NCBI GenBank assembly: GCA_037976565.1 | Contig: CP137673.1 | Span: 601,354-665,353, forward strand | Length of the DNA stretch: 64,000 nucleotides | Source: Mesocentrotus franciscanus | Lineage: Eukaryota > Echinodermata > Echinoidea > Camarodonta > Strongylocentrotidae | Reading direction: 5' to 3' | Program-made: the position numbers and the translations under genes | The notes under the pieces: generated by a model | Told to the model about the DNA's origin: nothing | Databases searched by the model: none | Seen by the model: only the letters and a program-made list of their open reading frames with translations | Shown: positions 12,652 to 23,600 of the stretch, one piece after another | Position numbering within the stretch: the stretch's first letter is position 1 | Layout: each line of letters starts with the position of its first letter

Positions 12652-13725
12652 AGGCTCCGGTTGTCGATCCTAGGGTGACGCGGGACCCAGTGTCTGATGC
12701 GGGACCCGGTGTCCTAGGGTGACGCGGGACCCGGTGTCCTAGGGTGACGCGCGACCCGGTGTCCTAGGGTGACGCGCGACCCGGTGTCCTAGGGTTAGGG
12801 TTAGGGTTAGAGTTAGGGTTAGGGTAACGCAAACTCCGGTGTCCTAGGGTGACGGGACCCGGTGTCCTAGGGTGACGGGACCCGGTGTCCTAGGGTGACG
12901 GGCCAGGTGTCCTAGGGTTAGGGTTAGGGTTAGAGTTAGGGTAACGCAAACTCCGGTGTCCTAGGGTGACGCGGGACTCGGTGTCATAGGGTGACGCGGG
13001 TAACGCAAACTCCGGTGTCCTAGGGTGACGCGGGACCCAGTGTCCTAGGGTGACGCGGGACCCGGTGTCCTAGGGTGACGCGGGACCAGGTGTCCTAGGG
13101 TTAGGTTAGGGTTAGAGTTAGGGTAACGCAAACTCCGGTGTCCTAGGGTGACGCGGGACTCGGTGTCATAGGGTGACACGCGACCCGGTGTCCTAGGGTT
13201 AGGTTAGGGTTAGAGTTAGGGTAACGCAAACTCCGGTGTCCTAGGGTAACGCGGGACCCGGTGTCCTAGGGTGACGCGCGACCCGGTGTCCTAGGGTTAG
13301 AGTTAGGGTTAGGGTTAGAGTAAGGGTAACGCAAACTCCGGTGTCCTAGGGTGACGTGGGACACGGTGTCCTAGGGTTAGGTTAGGGTTAGAGTTAGGGT
13401 AACGCAAACTCCGGTGTCCTAGGCTGACGGGACCCGGTGTCCTAGGGTGACGGGACTCGGTGTCCTAGGGTGACGCGAGACCAGGTGTCCTAGGGTTAGG
13501 GTTAGGGTTAGAGTTAGGGTAACGCAAACTCCGGTGTCCTAGGGTGAGGCGGGACCCGGTGTTCTAGGGTGACGCGAGACCAGGTGTCCTAGGGTTAGGG
13601 TTAGGGTTAGAGTTAGGGTAACGCAAACTCCGGTGTCCTAGGGTGAGACGGGACCCGGTGTTCTATAGGGTGCAGCGGGACCCCGTGTCCTAGGGTGACG
13701 CGGAACCTGGTGTCCTAGGGTAACA
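12652..13725. repeat. Satellite with embedded TTAGGG telomere-type runs
   Basis: About 1.07 kb of short units such as GGTGTCCTAGGGTGACGCGG and CCCGGTGTCC arranged in a longer order. Groups of two to four GGTGTCCTAGGGTGACG units alternate with runs of TTAGGG/TTAGAG and the phrase GTAACGCAAACTCC. It is much more GC-rich than the flanks and ends abruptly in AT-rich sequence on both sides, so it is interstitial rather than a chromosome end. Confidence 0.9.
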
Positions 13726-13960
13726 TATATAGGACAGTTGTTCTCATGTTATACATTTTTCAACAAATAGAATTTCTAATACTGTAATATAGAAATAAAT
13801 GATGTCTTTTCATTTCTCAGCCACGACTTTTCATCATGCATAGACAACATTAATTAATGATTCAAAATTTGTTTCCATCATCTAAATCTTGGCGCATGAT
13901 TCATGTACCTTCACCTCTACAGTGATACATCACACTTCACAGGTAAAAACACCCTTTTTG
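13726..13960. other. AT-rich flank of the satellite
   Basis: No gene or element recognised. Confidence 0.4.
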
Positions 13961-13989
13961 TAGTAAAAGAAGAAGATGGGCTCCCTCCT

Positions 13990-14305
13990 GGCGCTCAAGG
14001 GGATGGATGTTGATTTTTTTAAATAGCACTGTCCCCCGTTGAGCAAAAATCGGCCGGCACGATTTTTAAATTTTCGGGGCAATATAAAAATTGTGCTCAA
14101 TATCCCCCCTCCTCCCCACTGAGCTAAAAATCGGCCGGCACGATTTTCAAATTTTTGGGAGCAACAAAAACAAAAAAATTGTGCTCACTACCCCACGCCC
14201 GCCCTCCACCCCCAATGAGCTAAAATCGGCGCCGCGATTTTCAAATTTTCGCACGAAGTGAGCCTTTGTGCCCCCTCTCTTGCCGCAGGCTGGATCCGCC
14301 CCTGA
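13990..14305 (-). mobile_element. Truncated hAT-like element with internal tandem repeat
   Basis: The right edge, CTGGATCCGCCCCTG (14291-14305), resembles the terminus CCTGGATCCGCGCCTG of the complete element at 59413-60812. Inside, a unit of about 75 bases is repeated roughly three times (GAGC-AAAAATCGGCCGGCACGA ... TTTTCAAATTTT ... TTGTGCTCA, followed by a C-rich stretch). No left terminus was found, so it is either truncated or older than the others. Confidence 0.55.
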
Positions 14306-15340
14306 GTACTACTACTACAGATTCTGGAAATGCCTAGCTTGTTTCACTATCGCTATAAGTATAAGTTATCACTCAGTATAAGCAGTCAAGCTTGCAGTTG
14401 AAGCATAATCAACAGATTAATATTTTGTAAACCAAAATAAATAACCAAGAAAATGCAAACATATTTAATGTAAATAACCCACTTACCAAATGAGGAGAGC
14501 AGTTATGAGATAATTCGTTCATATGATTGTATATGAAATGAATATATGGATGATTATCGACCTTTAGGTGTTTAACAAAATTGTTTTACATTTGGTTGTG
14601 TACAAAACAGTTTCGATTAGTGCTTAGGATATTTTACTATTAGACGAATATTTAACTGGTACAAGCGAAACTTTCATTTAGAATTATAACGTTTATAAAA
14701 ATTATGAACATAATTATGTGTGATGGTTGTTTGTATGTGGGCAATTTAGGGGGGCACAAAGTCCCGCACGCCTACTTTTTAAAGTTTTTTCCAAAATGAC
14801 TAATTATACGTACGAAGAATAATTGTTTTACTGCAATTAATATATATATATATATATATTTAATTTGATAAATGCCCTTTTCCTTTGTAATGTGATGATA
14901 CCCTAAATTAAAATGTGATAGTTGCAGTTTCAAACAGAAAAATCTACCTTTTCCTTTATAATAAATAGCAATATATTCTACTTAATAATATCCTTTTTCA
15001 TCGGCAATCAGGGGTGTATTTAAGAGCGAAGTTAGTCCCTTAAGACTTTCTACTCTTTTTCATCGGCAATCAGGGGCGTATTTAAGAGCGAAATTACTCA
15101 CTTAATACTCACACACACAGTTACCCCCTTCTCATCGTTATTATGCCCTTTCACCTAGCGGTAATTACCCCTTTTATTTATAATACTACCAGGAGTACGT
15201 ACAAACAATAAAATAACTAATAATAATTAAAGAAAGTGACAAATAACATAATAAGGCGTAATAATAATAAAAACGGGGCATAAAGTTAAATAACAAATGT
15301 AACATTAATGCTAAATATATTACTCATTGCGGATGTAGTA
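14306..15340. other. Non-coding stretch with a 60-bp direct repeat
   Basis: No gene recognised. 14998-15035 and 15057-15094 are near-identical direct copies (CTTTTTCATCGGCAATCAGG and following). The rest is AT-rich, with a TA microsatellite at about 14841-14860. Confidence 0.45.
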
Positions 15341-15987
15341 TCGAAAATAATATCGCTAGTGATATTCGTTTGTCTCGCAATGTGGTCAATAAGGAATCTA
15401 AAGGATCTCGACGTTTCGTGCGCCGCTGCAACACTTCGTCAGGTGATAAAACTAATGTAAGCAAGGGTGCTTTATACTCTGGGAGGACGGCGCGACGGTC
15501 TATAATTCGATCGATAATCGGAAACAATAATGCACAAGGCCTATTGGCCTATCGGCTGATTATGCAAATGGCCTAATGGTCGACACACGGTGCTCAACCA
15601 ATCAGTAGGCCGCTGGTTCGGCTAATTATGCAAATAGCCTAATGGTCGACGCACGGTGCTCGACCAATCAGCAGGCCGCTGGTTCGGCTCGCCTGCTGGG
15701 CGGAAGCAATGGCGAGCTCAACCAATCAACGGGCGCTGGCTCGGCCCTCTGCTGAATGGAATCGACCGGTGCTGGCCGGCTGGACGGGGAGTGTCATGGC
15801 GGCGTATCGTACGCATCCAAAATTCGGGGATATCGATCCCGTTGTCTCTGTTGAAATTATTGGGATTGAGACGGATATTGACGAAGTGTTGCAGCGGTGC
15901 AGCGGCGCACGAAACGTCGAGATCCTTTAGATTCCTTATTGACCACATTGCGAGACAAACGAATATCACTAGCGATATTATTTTCGA
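15341..15987. mobile_element. Inverted-repeat element with hammerhead-like arms
   Basis: Left arm 15341-15442 and right arm 15879-15987 are nearly perfect reverse complements of about 100 bases (outer end TCGAAAATAATATCGCTAGT). The inner part of each arm carries, in opposite orientations, a motif CCTGACGAAG ... GCACGAAACGTC that fits the hammerhead core CUGANGA ... GAAA with a short ACGU stem III, as known for Penelope-like retroelements. The centre holds direct repeats with octamer and CCAAT boxes. No reverse transcriptase lies between the arms. It is most likely a non-autonomous derivative of a Penelope-like element or another fold-back element. The open frames over it are the arms read through. 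Confidence 0.6.
15555..15760 (+). promoter_or_regulatory. Direct repeats with octamer and CCAAT boxes
   Basis: A unit of about 66 bases occurs twice plus a partial third copy. It contains ATGCAAAT (15562-15569, 15628-15635) and CCAATCAG/CCAATCAA (near 15598, 15664, 15722). The octamer binds POU factors and CCAAT binds NF-Y; the spaced repetition resembles a retroelement enhancer. Function is inferred from motifs only. Confidence 0.5.
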
Positions 15988-16574
15988 AATGTAACATTGT
16001 TTGTCATTTTTCTGAGGAAATTACAAGGACATAACATAATAAAGAGAAGTAGTCAAGTATAACCGACAAAAAATGCTATAAATGTATGTAATAAGCCTGG
16101 CGTGGCTCATCTTAAAACGGCGCATGTCGGAAGTAGTCAGTATAGAGCGTTAGGTAAAATTCTATTTCGTGGTCTTTATAATTATAAGGAGTAAAGGTAA
16201 TTGATCAATAATATTGCTAGTGCACAAGGACACATGGATAAAGCATTCTAAGTTGATATTGATATCAAAAAGAGGTGCGAGATGTGTATTGAGAGAAAAT
16301 ACCAGGAAGTGTGCTTAACTTTTCAATACCTCATGGCTCAAAAATAGTGAAAGCTGATTATATAATTATTACCAAACATAAAATAATAAAATGGATTAGT
16401 AATTGATAACAATCAGAAAATAAACTGTTCTTTTTATTATCAAGGATTTAAAGCAAATTGTGTACTTAGATATTCAGTATATATAGCACCTTACAATTGT
16501 AATTCTTTTTGTGTAATTGCTATAGATAATGTAACATAAGAGAGCTTATACAAAGATAGTGTTATCTTCAATAA
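15988..16574. other. Non-coding AT-rich stretch
   Basis: No gene, RNA or element recognised. Confidence 0.4.
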
Positions 16575-16579
16575 TAAAA

Positions 16580-17450
16580 AAAGGTTGGCACGTCTGCACG
16601 TTGGCACGTTGGCGATTTAAATTCAAGTCTCTCAACTTATGTTGGCTCGTTGGCACGTTGGCGCGTTGGCTCGTTGGCACGTTGGCGCGTTGGCACGTTG
16701 GCGATTTAAATTCAAGTCTCTCAACTAATGTTGGCTCGTTGGCACGTTGGCGATTTAAATTCAAGTCTCTCAACTTATGTCGGCTCGTTGGCACGTTGGC
16801 GCGTTGTCACGTAGGCGATTTAAATTCAAGTCTCTCAACTAATGTTGGCTCGTTGGCACTTTGGCACGTTGGCGATTTAAATTCAAATGTCTCAACTAAT
16901 GTTGGCTCGTTGGCACGTTGGTACGTTGACACGATGGCAACTTAAATCCAAGTCTCTAAACTTACGTTGGCGCATTGGCGCGTTGACACGTTGGCGATTT
17001 AAAATCAAGTCTCTCAACTTATGTTGGTTCGTTGGAACGTTGGCACGTTGGAGAATTAAATTCAAGTCTCTCAACTTATGTCGGCTCGTTGGCACGTTGC
17101 CGATTTAAAATCAACTCTCTCAACTTATGTTGGCTCGTTGGAACGTTGGCACGTTGGAGAATTAAATTCAAGTCTCTCAACTTATGTTGGCTCGTTGGAA
17201 CGTTGGCACGTTGGAGAATTAAATTCATCAAGTCTCTCAACTTATGTTGGCTCGTTGGAACGTTGGCACGTTGGAGAATTAAATTCAAGTCTCTCAACTT
17301 ATGTTGGCTCGTTGGAACGTTGGCACGTTGGAGAATTAAATTCAAGTCTCTCAACTTATGTTGGCTCGTTGGAACGTTGGCACGTTGGAGAATTAAATTC
17401 AAGTCTCTCAACTTATGTTGGCTCGTTGGCACGTTGGCACGTTGGTACGA
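16580..17450. repeat. 57-bp minisatellite built on CGTTGGCA
   Basis: About 14 copies of a unit of 57 bases, with some longer variants: TTGGCACGTTGGNGANTTAA, then ATTCAAGTCTCTCAACTTAT, then GTTGGCTCG. Units nearer 16600 carry extra 8-base GTTGGCNC steps; those nearer 17400 are homogeneous. As 57 is a multiple of three, every unit reads the same in a given frame, which makes long open frames on both strands (for example 17032-17511 and 17076-17468). These are not regarded as genes. Confidence 0.9.
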
Positions 17451-18844
17451 TTTTGGATTGCCATTCAACTTTCAAGACTATATCTCGGCACCTAGTACTT
17501 TGACAGGTTGAAGCGTTGGGTTGGTGGACAAAAAAACCCCTTAAATCCGCATGGTGGGGTATTCTAAAGTTGTTCCATGACAAATTTGATACTGTACGTA
17601 GGAGAGAAATAGACATGGTTTTTTTCTATCTGATTTATAAATCAGAAAATTAGATCTAGATCTACTAGTTTTTTTTTGTAAAAAGTGGTCCACAATCAGC
17701 TCAATCTCTCCCTGTGGTGCGAGGCATACTAATTAGAATGTCAACAAATGTCAGTTTTATTAAAGAATGACCCATACCAGACGGTTATTTCTGTCTAATG
17801 TTAGGTGTGTAGACAAAGGGCTCCCCATAAGTCTGCCTACTTTAATATCTGACAATGCGTTCAAGTTTCAACGAATTCAAGCTCGAACGTTACCCCGTAC
17901 TGTGGGGTACACTGCAAGTGAATGACTGCCACTGCACTGCCAGTGGCAGTGCAGTGGATTCCTGCCATTTATATTAAATCTACATCATAGCTCACCTTAA
18001 ACGTGTGGATACTTCGATCACTCAGAAACTCAGCATTTGAAACAGATCCCACATGGAGAGGCTCAAGAAAAGTCAAATTTGGAAAGAGCTTGCTAGACTC
18101 TCGTTGTGTTGTCGCTGCAATTTGTGTTGTCGATTGTTGGTACATGGTCTGGTCGAAGATGGCGCTACATAACTCGCGCGTGCATTACCGCATTATATCG
18201 GGCATTGTAGATGCTGGGGTACTCGTCGACGAGTCGACTCTGATACGATGAACCAAAGATCAGAGAACAGTACGGTGAGTCATCTTTGTTTCAGAATGGT
18301 CCGCGAGCGTTGAGTCTGAGAGCCTGAGATTTGACTTAGACCATGTAAATCATTCAAAAATACATGTGCGTTTTCAAATTGTCCATCGGGAAGTGGTTGT
18401 TAGATCCTCCCAGTGAGGGGGGATAGCTTATAGGTTCCTTCTGGCAATTGTTGCACCCACATTATTTGCATGTACTTGACTAAAAAGACAAAACTCACAA
18501 AAGTATATCCCTTACAAAAAAGTACCATGGTAACCATGGTTTTGGATTTATAATCTTCAAACTTTGTTTTATTCCATTTAATTTTAATGTACATAATATA
18601 CCTTTGAGTTAATTTTCTTGATCGAGGTGCATGATCATACTAATTAAGTTAGGAACTTGTGAAATATATTGCTTTCTCAAAAGTATATAGCAACAAATTA
18701 TGTACGAACAGGATTGTGTAACCAAAACAAGCTAGTTTCATCTGTTTGACAATGACAAAGCATAAAAGAGGTGATTGCTTGGTATATCTGGGTCATGCAT
18801 GTGATGGCAGCTATAACTAATTTCTATGACAGCAAGGACACTTT
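17451..18844. other. Non-coding stretch with CpG-rich part at 18000-18310
   Basis: No gene is certain. At 18150-18275 the sequence is CpG-rich and contains GATGGCGCTAC and an ATG (18248) followed 27 bases later by a good donor, ACG/GTGAGT at 18275. This could be a first exon on the plus strand, but no following exon was recognised. A short perfect hairpin lies at 17929-17957. The motif ACCATGGTAACCATGGTT at about 18524-18541 matches the fold-back at 20470-20655. Confidence 0.4.
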
Positions 18845-19865
18845 GGTATGGTATGGTATGGTATATTTTATTTATTCACGGTTTAAAAACAAATACATTA
18901 ATTGTGCCCGCATTCAGCAAATGCTGTTTTTCAGCGAGGCCGTGATTACATAAAATTCGAACAATAGAATATAAAACAATGAAAATACATTTTACAAACA
19001 AATATGCAAGTTATACAAAAATGAACATATTTACAGAAATTTAAGTACAAAATCGAATCATAGTGTCAAAAGAAAGAAAGAAAAAAAAAATTAGTATCCA
19101 CGAGATGAAAGAAGTGAGCCAATTAATATCTTTAATTTTGCTGATCTCAATACTGTAAGATTTAACGACATTTATAATTCTGAGATCGTTGGGCAAGGTA
19201 TTAAAAAGCTTTGATGCATGGTATAATGGACTATGCTGAAGAAAATTTGTGTGAGGTCTTGGAAGGGGAATTTGTGAATTAGCATAACGAAACATGCATA
19301 TAGCCTACATCAGTATTAAATTCGATCAATGAAGATAAAACAGGTGGACCAAGATTATGTAACAGCTTAAATATAGTAACTAAAGCCTGTTTGACCCAGT
19401 ACTCTTTTAGCATGTCAATTTCAAGGGTTTTATAAAGAATTTCAGTGTGAAATCTACTATTCACTCCGAGTACAGATCTCAAACATCTATTTTGTAGAGT
19501 TTGAAGTTGTTTTAGCCGAGTTTCTTTACCGTTCATCCAAATTGTGCTGCAATAAGCGAAATGAGGCTGAATTAAGGTTTTGTACAGTATTAATGCTATA
19601 TCTTTTCATCTGTGAATTGCTTCATTCGCTTTAAAGCAAAATACGTCTTTAAAACCTTTTTCTTTACATGGTCTATTTGTGGGTTCCATGAAAGATTGCA
19701 GTCAAGCAAAATCCCAAGATATTTGCATTCCATTACTCTAAGTAATTTTTTGTTATTTAGACGAATATCAACATTACAGAAACGACCCAAATTTGACTTT
19801 GAACCGGTTAACATGAACTGACATTTGTCAACGGAACTTTCGAATGTCAATGTTATTTGTTTTGG
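18845..19865 (-). pseudogene. LINE reverse transcriptase, 3' half, broken
   Basis: Three consecutive minus-strand frames give the C-terminal half of a non-LTR retrotransposon ORF2: KCQFMLTGSK and KYLGILLDCNLSWNPQIDHV (19596-19865), then NRCLRSVLG and LKEYWVKQALV (19279-19536), then HASKLFNTLPNDLR (19041-19260). The order and the N-LP motif fit CR1/Jockey-type elements. The catalytic region is missing, so it is 5'-truncated at a CT-rich tract near 19865, and frame changes separate the pieces. The 3' end has GTGAATAAATAAA and then repeats of ATACC near 18845-18865, a typical LINE tail. It cannot be functional. Confidence 0.85.
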
Positions 19866-20055
19866 AACCCCTCTCTCTCTGTCTCTCTCGATCACTCACT
19901 CTATAGCTCCTTACCAATCTCTCTGAGTATATACGTCCCCCTCTCTCTCTCTCTCCGCCCTCTCCCTCCCACCATTCTCTCTCCCTCTTTCTACAGTTCC
20001 TCACCAATCTCTCAAATTAGTACGTCCCCCTTTCTATACTCCCTCTCTCTCAGTT
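19866..20055. repeat. CT-rich low-complexity tract
   Basis: TCTC-rich sequence next to the truncated LINE. The phrase CTCACCAATCTCTC with TACGTCCCCCTCTCTC/TTTCT occurs twice about 75 bases apart. Confidence 0.8.
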
Positions 20056-20464
20056 CTGCAGTTTGTTTCTCTTTATGCAAAGTAATTAAATGTCTTGTTT
20101 CACTTTGTTTTGTTGTAATTTGTATTTTGTAAAATATGTTTAAATTTGTTAACATAAAATATTTTATTTTTCCTATGTGCAATGATTTCAAAGACTTTAA
20201 TGTAACTTGCATGTGAATTAAACTTATCAATGTGTAGGTCTGAAACATGCCTCTCATTTTTTTTAATTTCTATACCAGATATAGGGCAGACTTTGTTAGC
20301 TTAATGATGCATATAGTTTAGTATGAACATGGACCTACGAGAGCCCATGGTATAAAGGGACACAAGACAGCACTGAAAAGGAGCACAAGTATGTTTTGGC
20401 ATTGAAAAGGGGCAATGCCTATGCTTGTAAAGATGGTGACATTGTAACCCTTCCTGTCCCCCTA

Positions 20465-20655
20465 ACAAAAAAGTACCATGGTAACCAAGGTTTTTTTTGT
20501 CCAAATTGCCATCCACCATGGTAACCATGGTAATCATGGTACCAAACAATGAAATACATAGCTATGTTTATCATTGTTTGAAACCATGGTAACCATGGTT
20601 ACCATGGTTACCATGGTGGATGGTAATTTGGACAAAAGAACCATGGTTACCCCGG
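20465..20655. mobile_element. Fold-back element built on ACCATGGT
   Basis: Two arms (about 20490-20568 and 20569-20642) are inverted copies: TTGTCCAAATTGCCATCCAC then repeated ACCATGGTAACCATGGT on the left, mirrored on the right. The short word is itself a palindrome, so each arm also folds on itself. A partial copy lies at about 18515-18545. No coding capacity. Confidence 0.7.
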
Positions 20656-23600
20656 CCGGCCGGCTAGCTCCATTGCTATTATATTTTACATTGTATAATG
20701 GGAGAATCAGTTAATATTAAAGCCTGTCTGCACTAGTTTGGCCAGGAGGGATTAGACCACCTAGCGTGGTCACTGACATCAACTCAGTTTTCAATTAATA
20801 TAAGAAAAAGAGGATCATGGGGGACCAACGGGCACCACTTAGGCATTGTTTCTATATAGAGGGAGAAGTAGCTACAAGTAGTGCAGTGGGGCTTTAAGAG
20901 CCACTCTGATTCTTATTGGGTTCATTTTAAGCCTTAGAGAGGGAAAATTAATGGAAGTGGAGGGCATAAGGGGCACTCATTACTGATAGAAAAGGGGCCT
21001 TTTGTGATACTTGAAAAAGTTATACCTCCTCGGGCACTGCCCCTGCATCTACTGTATGATAAACAATTCAGAATCAATTTAATCCATTCTATTGAAATGC
21101 AACCCATTATCAAGAATATGCCAAATAATTAATTCCTTAGAATTTAGTAGCATAAAAACTAACACAACACAATCAAGCAAAATATCAATTGTTCTACATG
21201 AGTGAGAGACATGGAAGATTTATTTATTGTTGGCCCAATAATTGTACAAAATATGATAGACATTTCCATTACAATATTCTTAAACTAAACAAGGGGATGG
21301 TTTGAGCGTGTTCTAGTAATTAAACACTGAACACAATAACTTATAAACATTACGGGTAGTTTTCATAATTAAGTTTTGCGTGTCATATCACACGGCTTAA
21401 ATAAAAATTTATAAAAAAATCAAACAAATCCACTTGATTTGAAACGATAAAAGTATGCAGCTCCTAACCCATAGCATTGCACTTTGTTTCATGAAAATTG
21501 TCCTGATAAACTGTACACAGATTTATAATGTGTAAGTAGTACTAGACAAATATCCATTGTACATGTATATAACAATCATGTAGAAATTACATTTACTTAA
21601 GTATATTTACTTTTTAGAGTGACATTAATGTTAAAAACTGACTATTCATGTATACAGGAAAGTTTTCTACTTCCTAAATTAAAACAAAATGAAATGTTTT
21701 TCTAGCTAAAAAGTGTTGCTTATGTGCTACATAAACATGAATTGACAGTTTCCTACTTACACATACCATTTACAGACTAATATTCTAATTGCACTACATG
21801 TTAGCAACATAGTTTTATAAGTTACCATAGTGGCAGTATCTGGCAGCATAATGCAAGATTTTAAAAAATGTAAATACTGGTAAATAACAGGGATTCCTAA
21901 ATAAAAAGTCTTTCAAGATCAGACAGCAGTATCGCTTTGTGAAGGGCTGTACAAAGAGATACATGTAGGTATATTTCAAAACAATGTAGACACTGAAGAA
22001 ATTTTTTAAAGATTTTTTACAAGTGCATTAAATAGCAGCATCTACTCTACATGTATCTATTCTTATAATTGGAGAGATATAGCGTAATACAGAAACAAAG
22101 TTTGAAATACATTTCCATAAACAATAAAAGTTGTGGTGTTTCTTCAATAACAGCAAATAATAGCTTAATTTACTCTGTGTACATATCTAGGGGGACGCTC
22201 AAGCCTCAATGCAACTACAAAGTACTGCCATTAGAATTATATAAAGCTGATATGTTTCACCTAGTACATCAGCATGAAACCCCAAATGTACCAAGAAAAA
22301 TATTATCTGGACCCCTTCCAGTGCCATTTAAGGTGATAGAGGGAAGAAAAAAAGTTCCCTCATAAAAATTTCGTAGTATAAAACAGCAATCAAATAAAAA
22401 AGAAACTTAGCTTTGAAGGGGGTCAAATCACCAAGTTTTTTTTCCCTCTGCATATTTGAGACACAATGCTGGTATCCAATTGGTCCAAAATATTACTTAA
22501 GGAGATATTGAAAATTTTACATACCACAATAATACTTTTTTTTTAAAGTAAAAGGAAACTTGGCGTAGACTATAGGATATACACTCCCCCAATTGTTGTG
22601 AAGGGAAGTTAAATCAAGAGTTACTCTTTTGTACCGGCCTTGATAGTAATTTTTCTAAATCCCTTCATTCTATTTAGTAGGTGGATTAACAATTAACATT
22701 CAATATAAATGGTAATTTTTTTTTTTTTTGGGGGAATGAACAAAATGACCATATTGTTGTTGATTGGGGTCAATTTGACCACATTCGTTTTCTTGCATCA
22801 GGGCACATTAATGCATAGAATAGGCCCATCAAACCTTTGCAGATAATAACGATTGGAAAAATTAGCCCTGAACAAAAGCCCCGACTATAATGGTCAGTTT
22901 GGGTCAAAAAAGTAGCCAAAATGACCAAATCATCATGAGTAGGGTCAATAAGACTTATATTTTCATCAAAACCTTCTGATCTCTTTATTATATGTGGTGT
23001 CCAATCTATCACCACACATAAATAACACAGAATATATTGATAAGAAACACAAAAAATATCAAATTAGACTATCATTGACACTGCTGATACTGTCTTTGAT
23101 ATTAATTTTACCACATTATGCTTATATATGTGTATGGTTTGAATACCCTTAAATTTATTAAAGATAGATATACATTATAAAGTAGGCCATTTTCTTTCTG
23201 CTTCGACACTCTAACACTGCACTTTTTCTACTGAACAGAGTAATAAATAAATGCTACTGTAATTTACAACATTTAGAACAACTGGAACATTCAATAGTCT
23301 CTAATATTAGTTTTCAATGGGTCGTTGGTGAATTCCAAGAAAAAAAGTCTATAGTTTCCCCAAAGTTGTGCTTTGTCATTACTGAGTTGATACAAAACGA
23401 GTACAAGTAGTACTTTATCATGCAATTACATTTGTTTTACATACATACATACTAGCAAGGATTGGCAGAGTAGCAATTCAGCATGCTACAATAACATTCA
23501 TAGTAGTACTCTGATATAAAACAATGTACAAGAATTATCAGAAAAAGAGTAAGATATTAAGAAATGTAATTAAAAGTGAAGAGACATAATTTATCAGTGT

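Noticed and set aside
12652..13725. Chromosome end
   Set aside because: Ordinary AT-rich sequence continues for many kilobases on both sides, and TTAGGG runs are short and interrupted.
16559..17511. Long open frames on both strands over the 57-bp minisatellite
   Set aside because: The period is a multiple of three, so any stop-free unit stays open in a given frame. The two strands are equally open and no known protein pattern is seen.
22770..23015. 81-codon minus-strand frame
   Set aside because: No family pattern, no splice context, AT-rich surroundings; probably chance.
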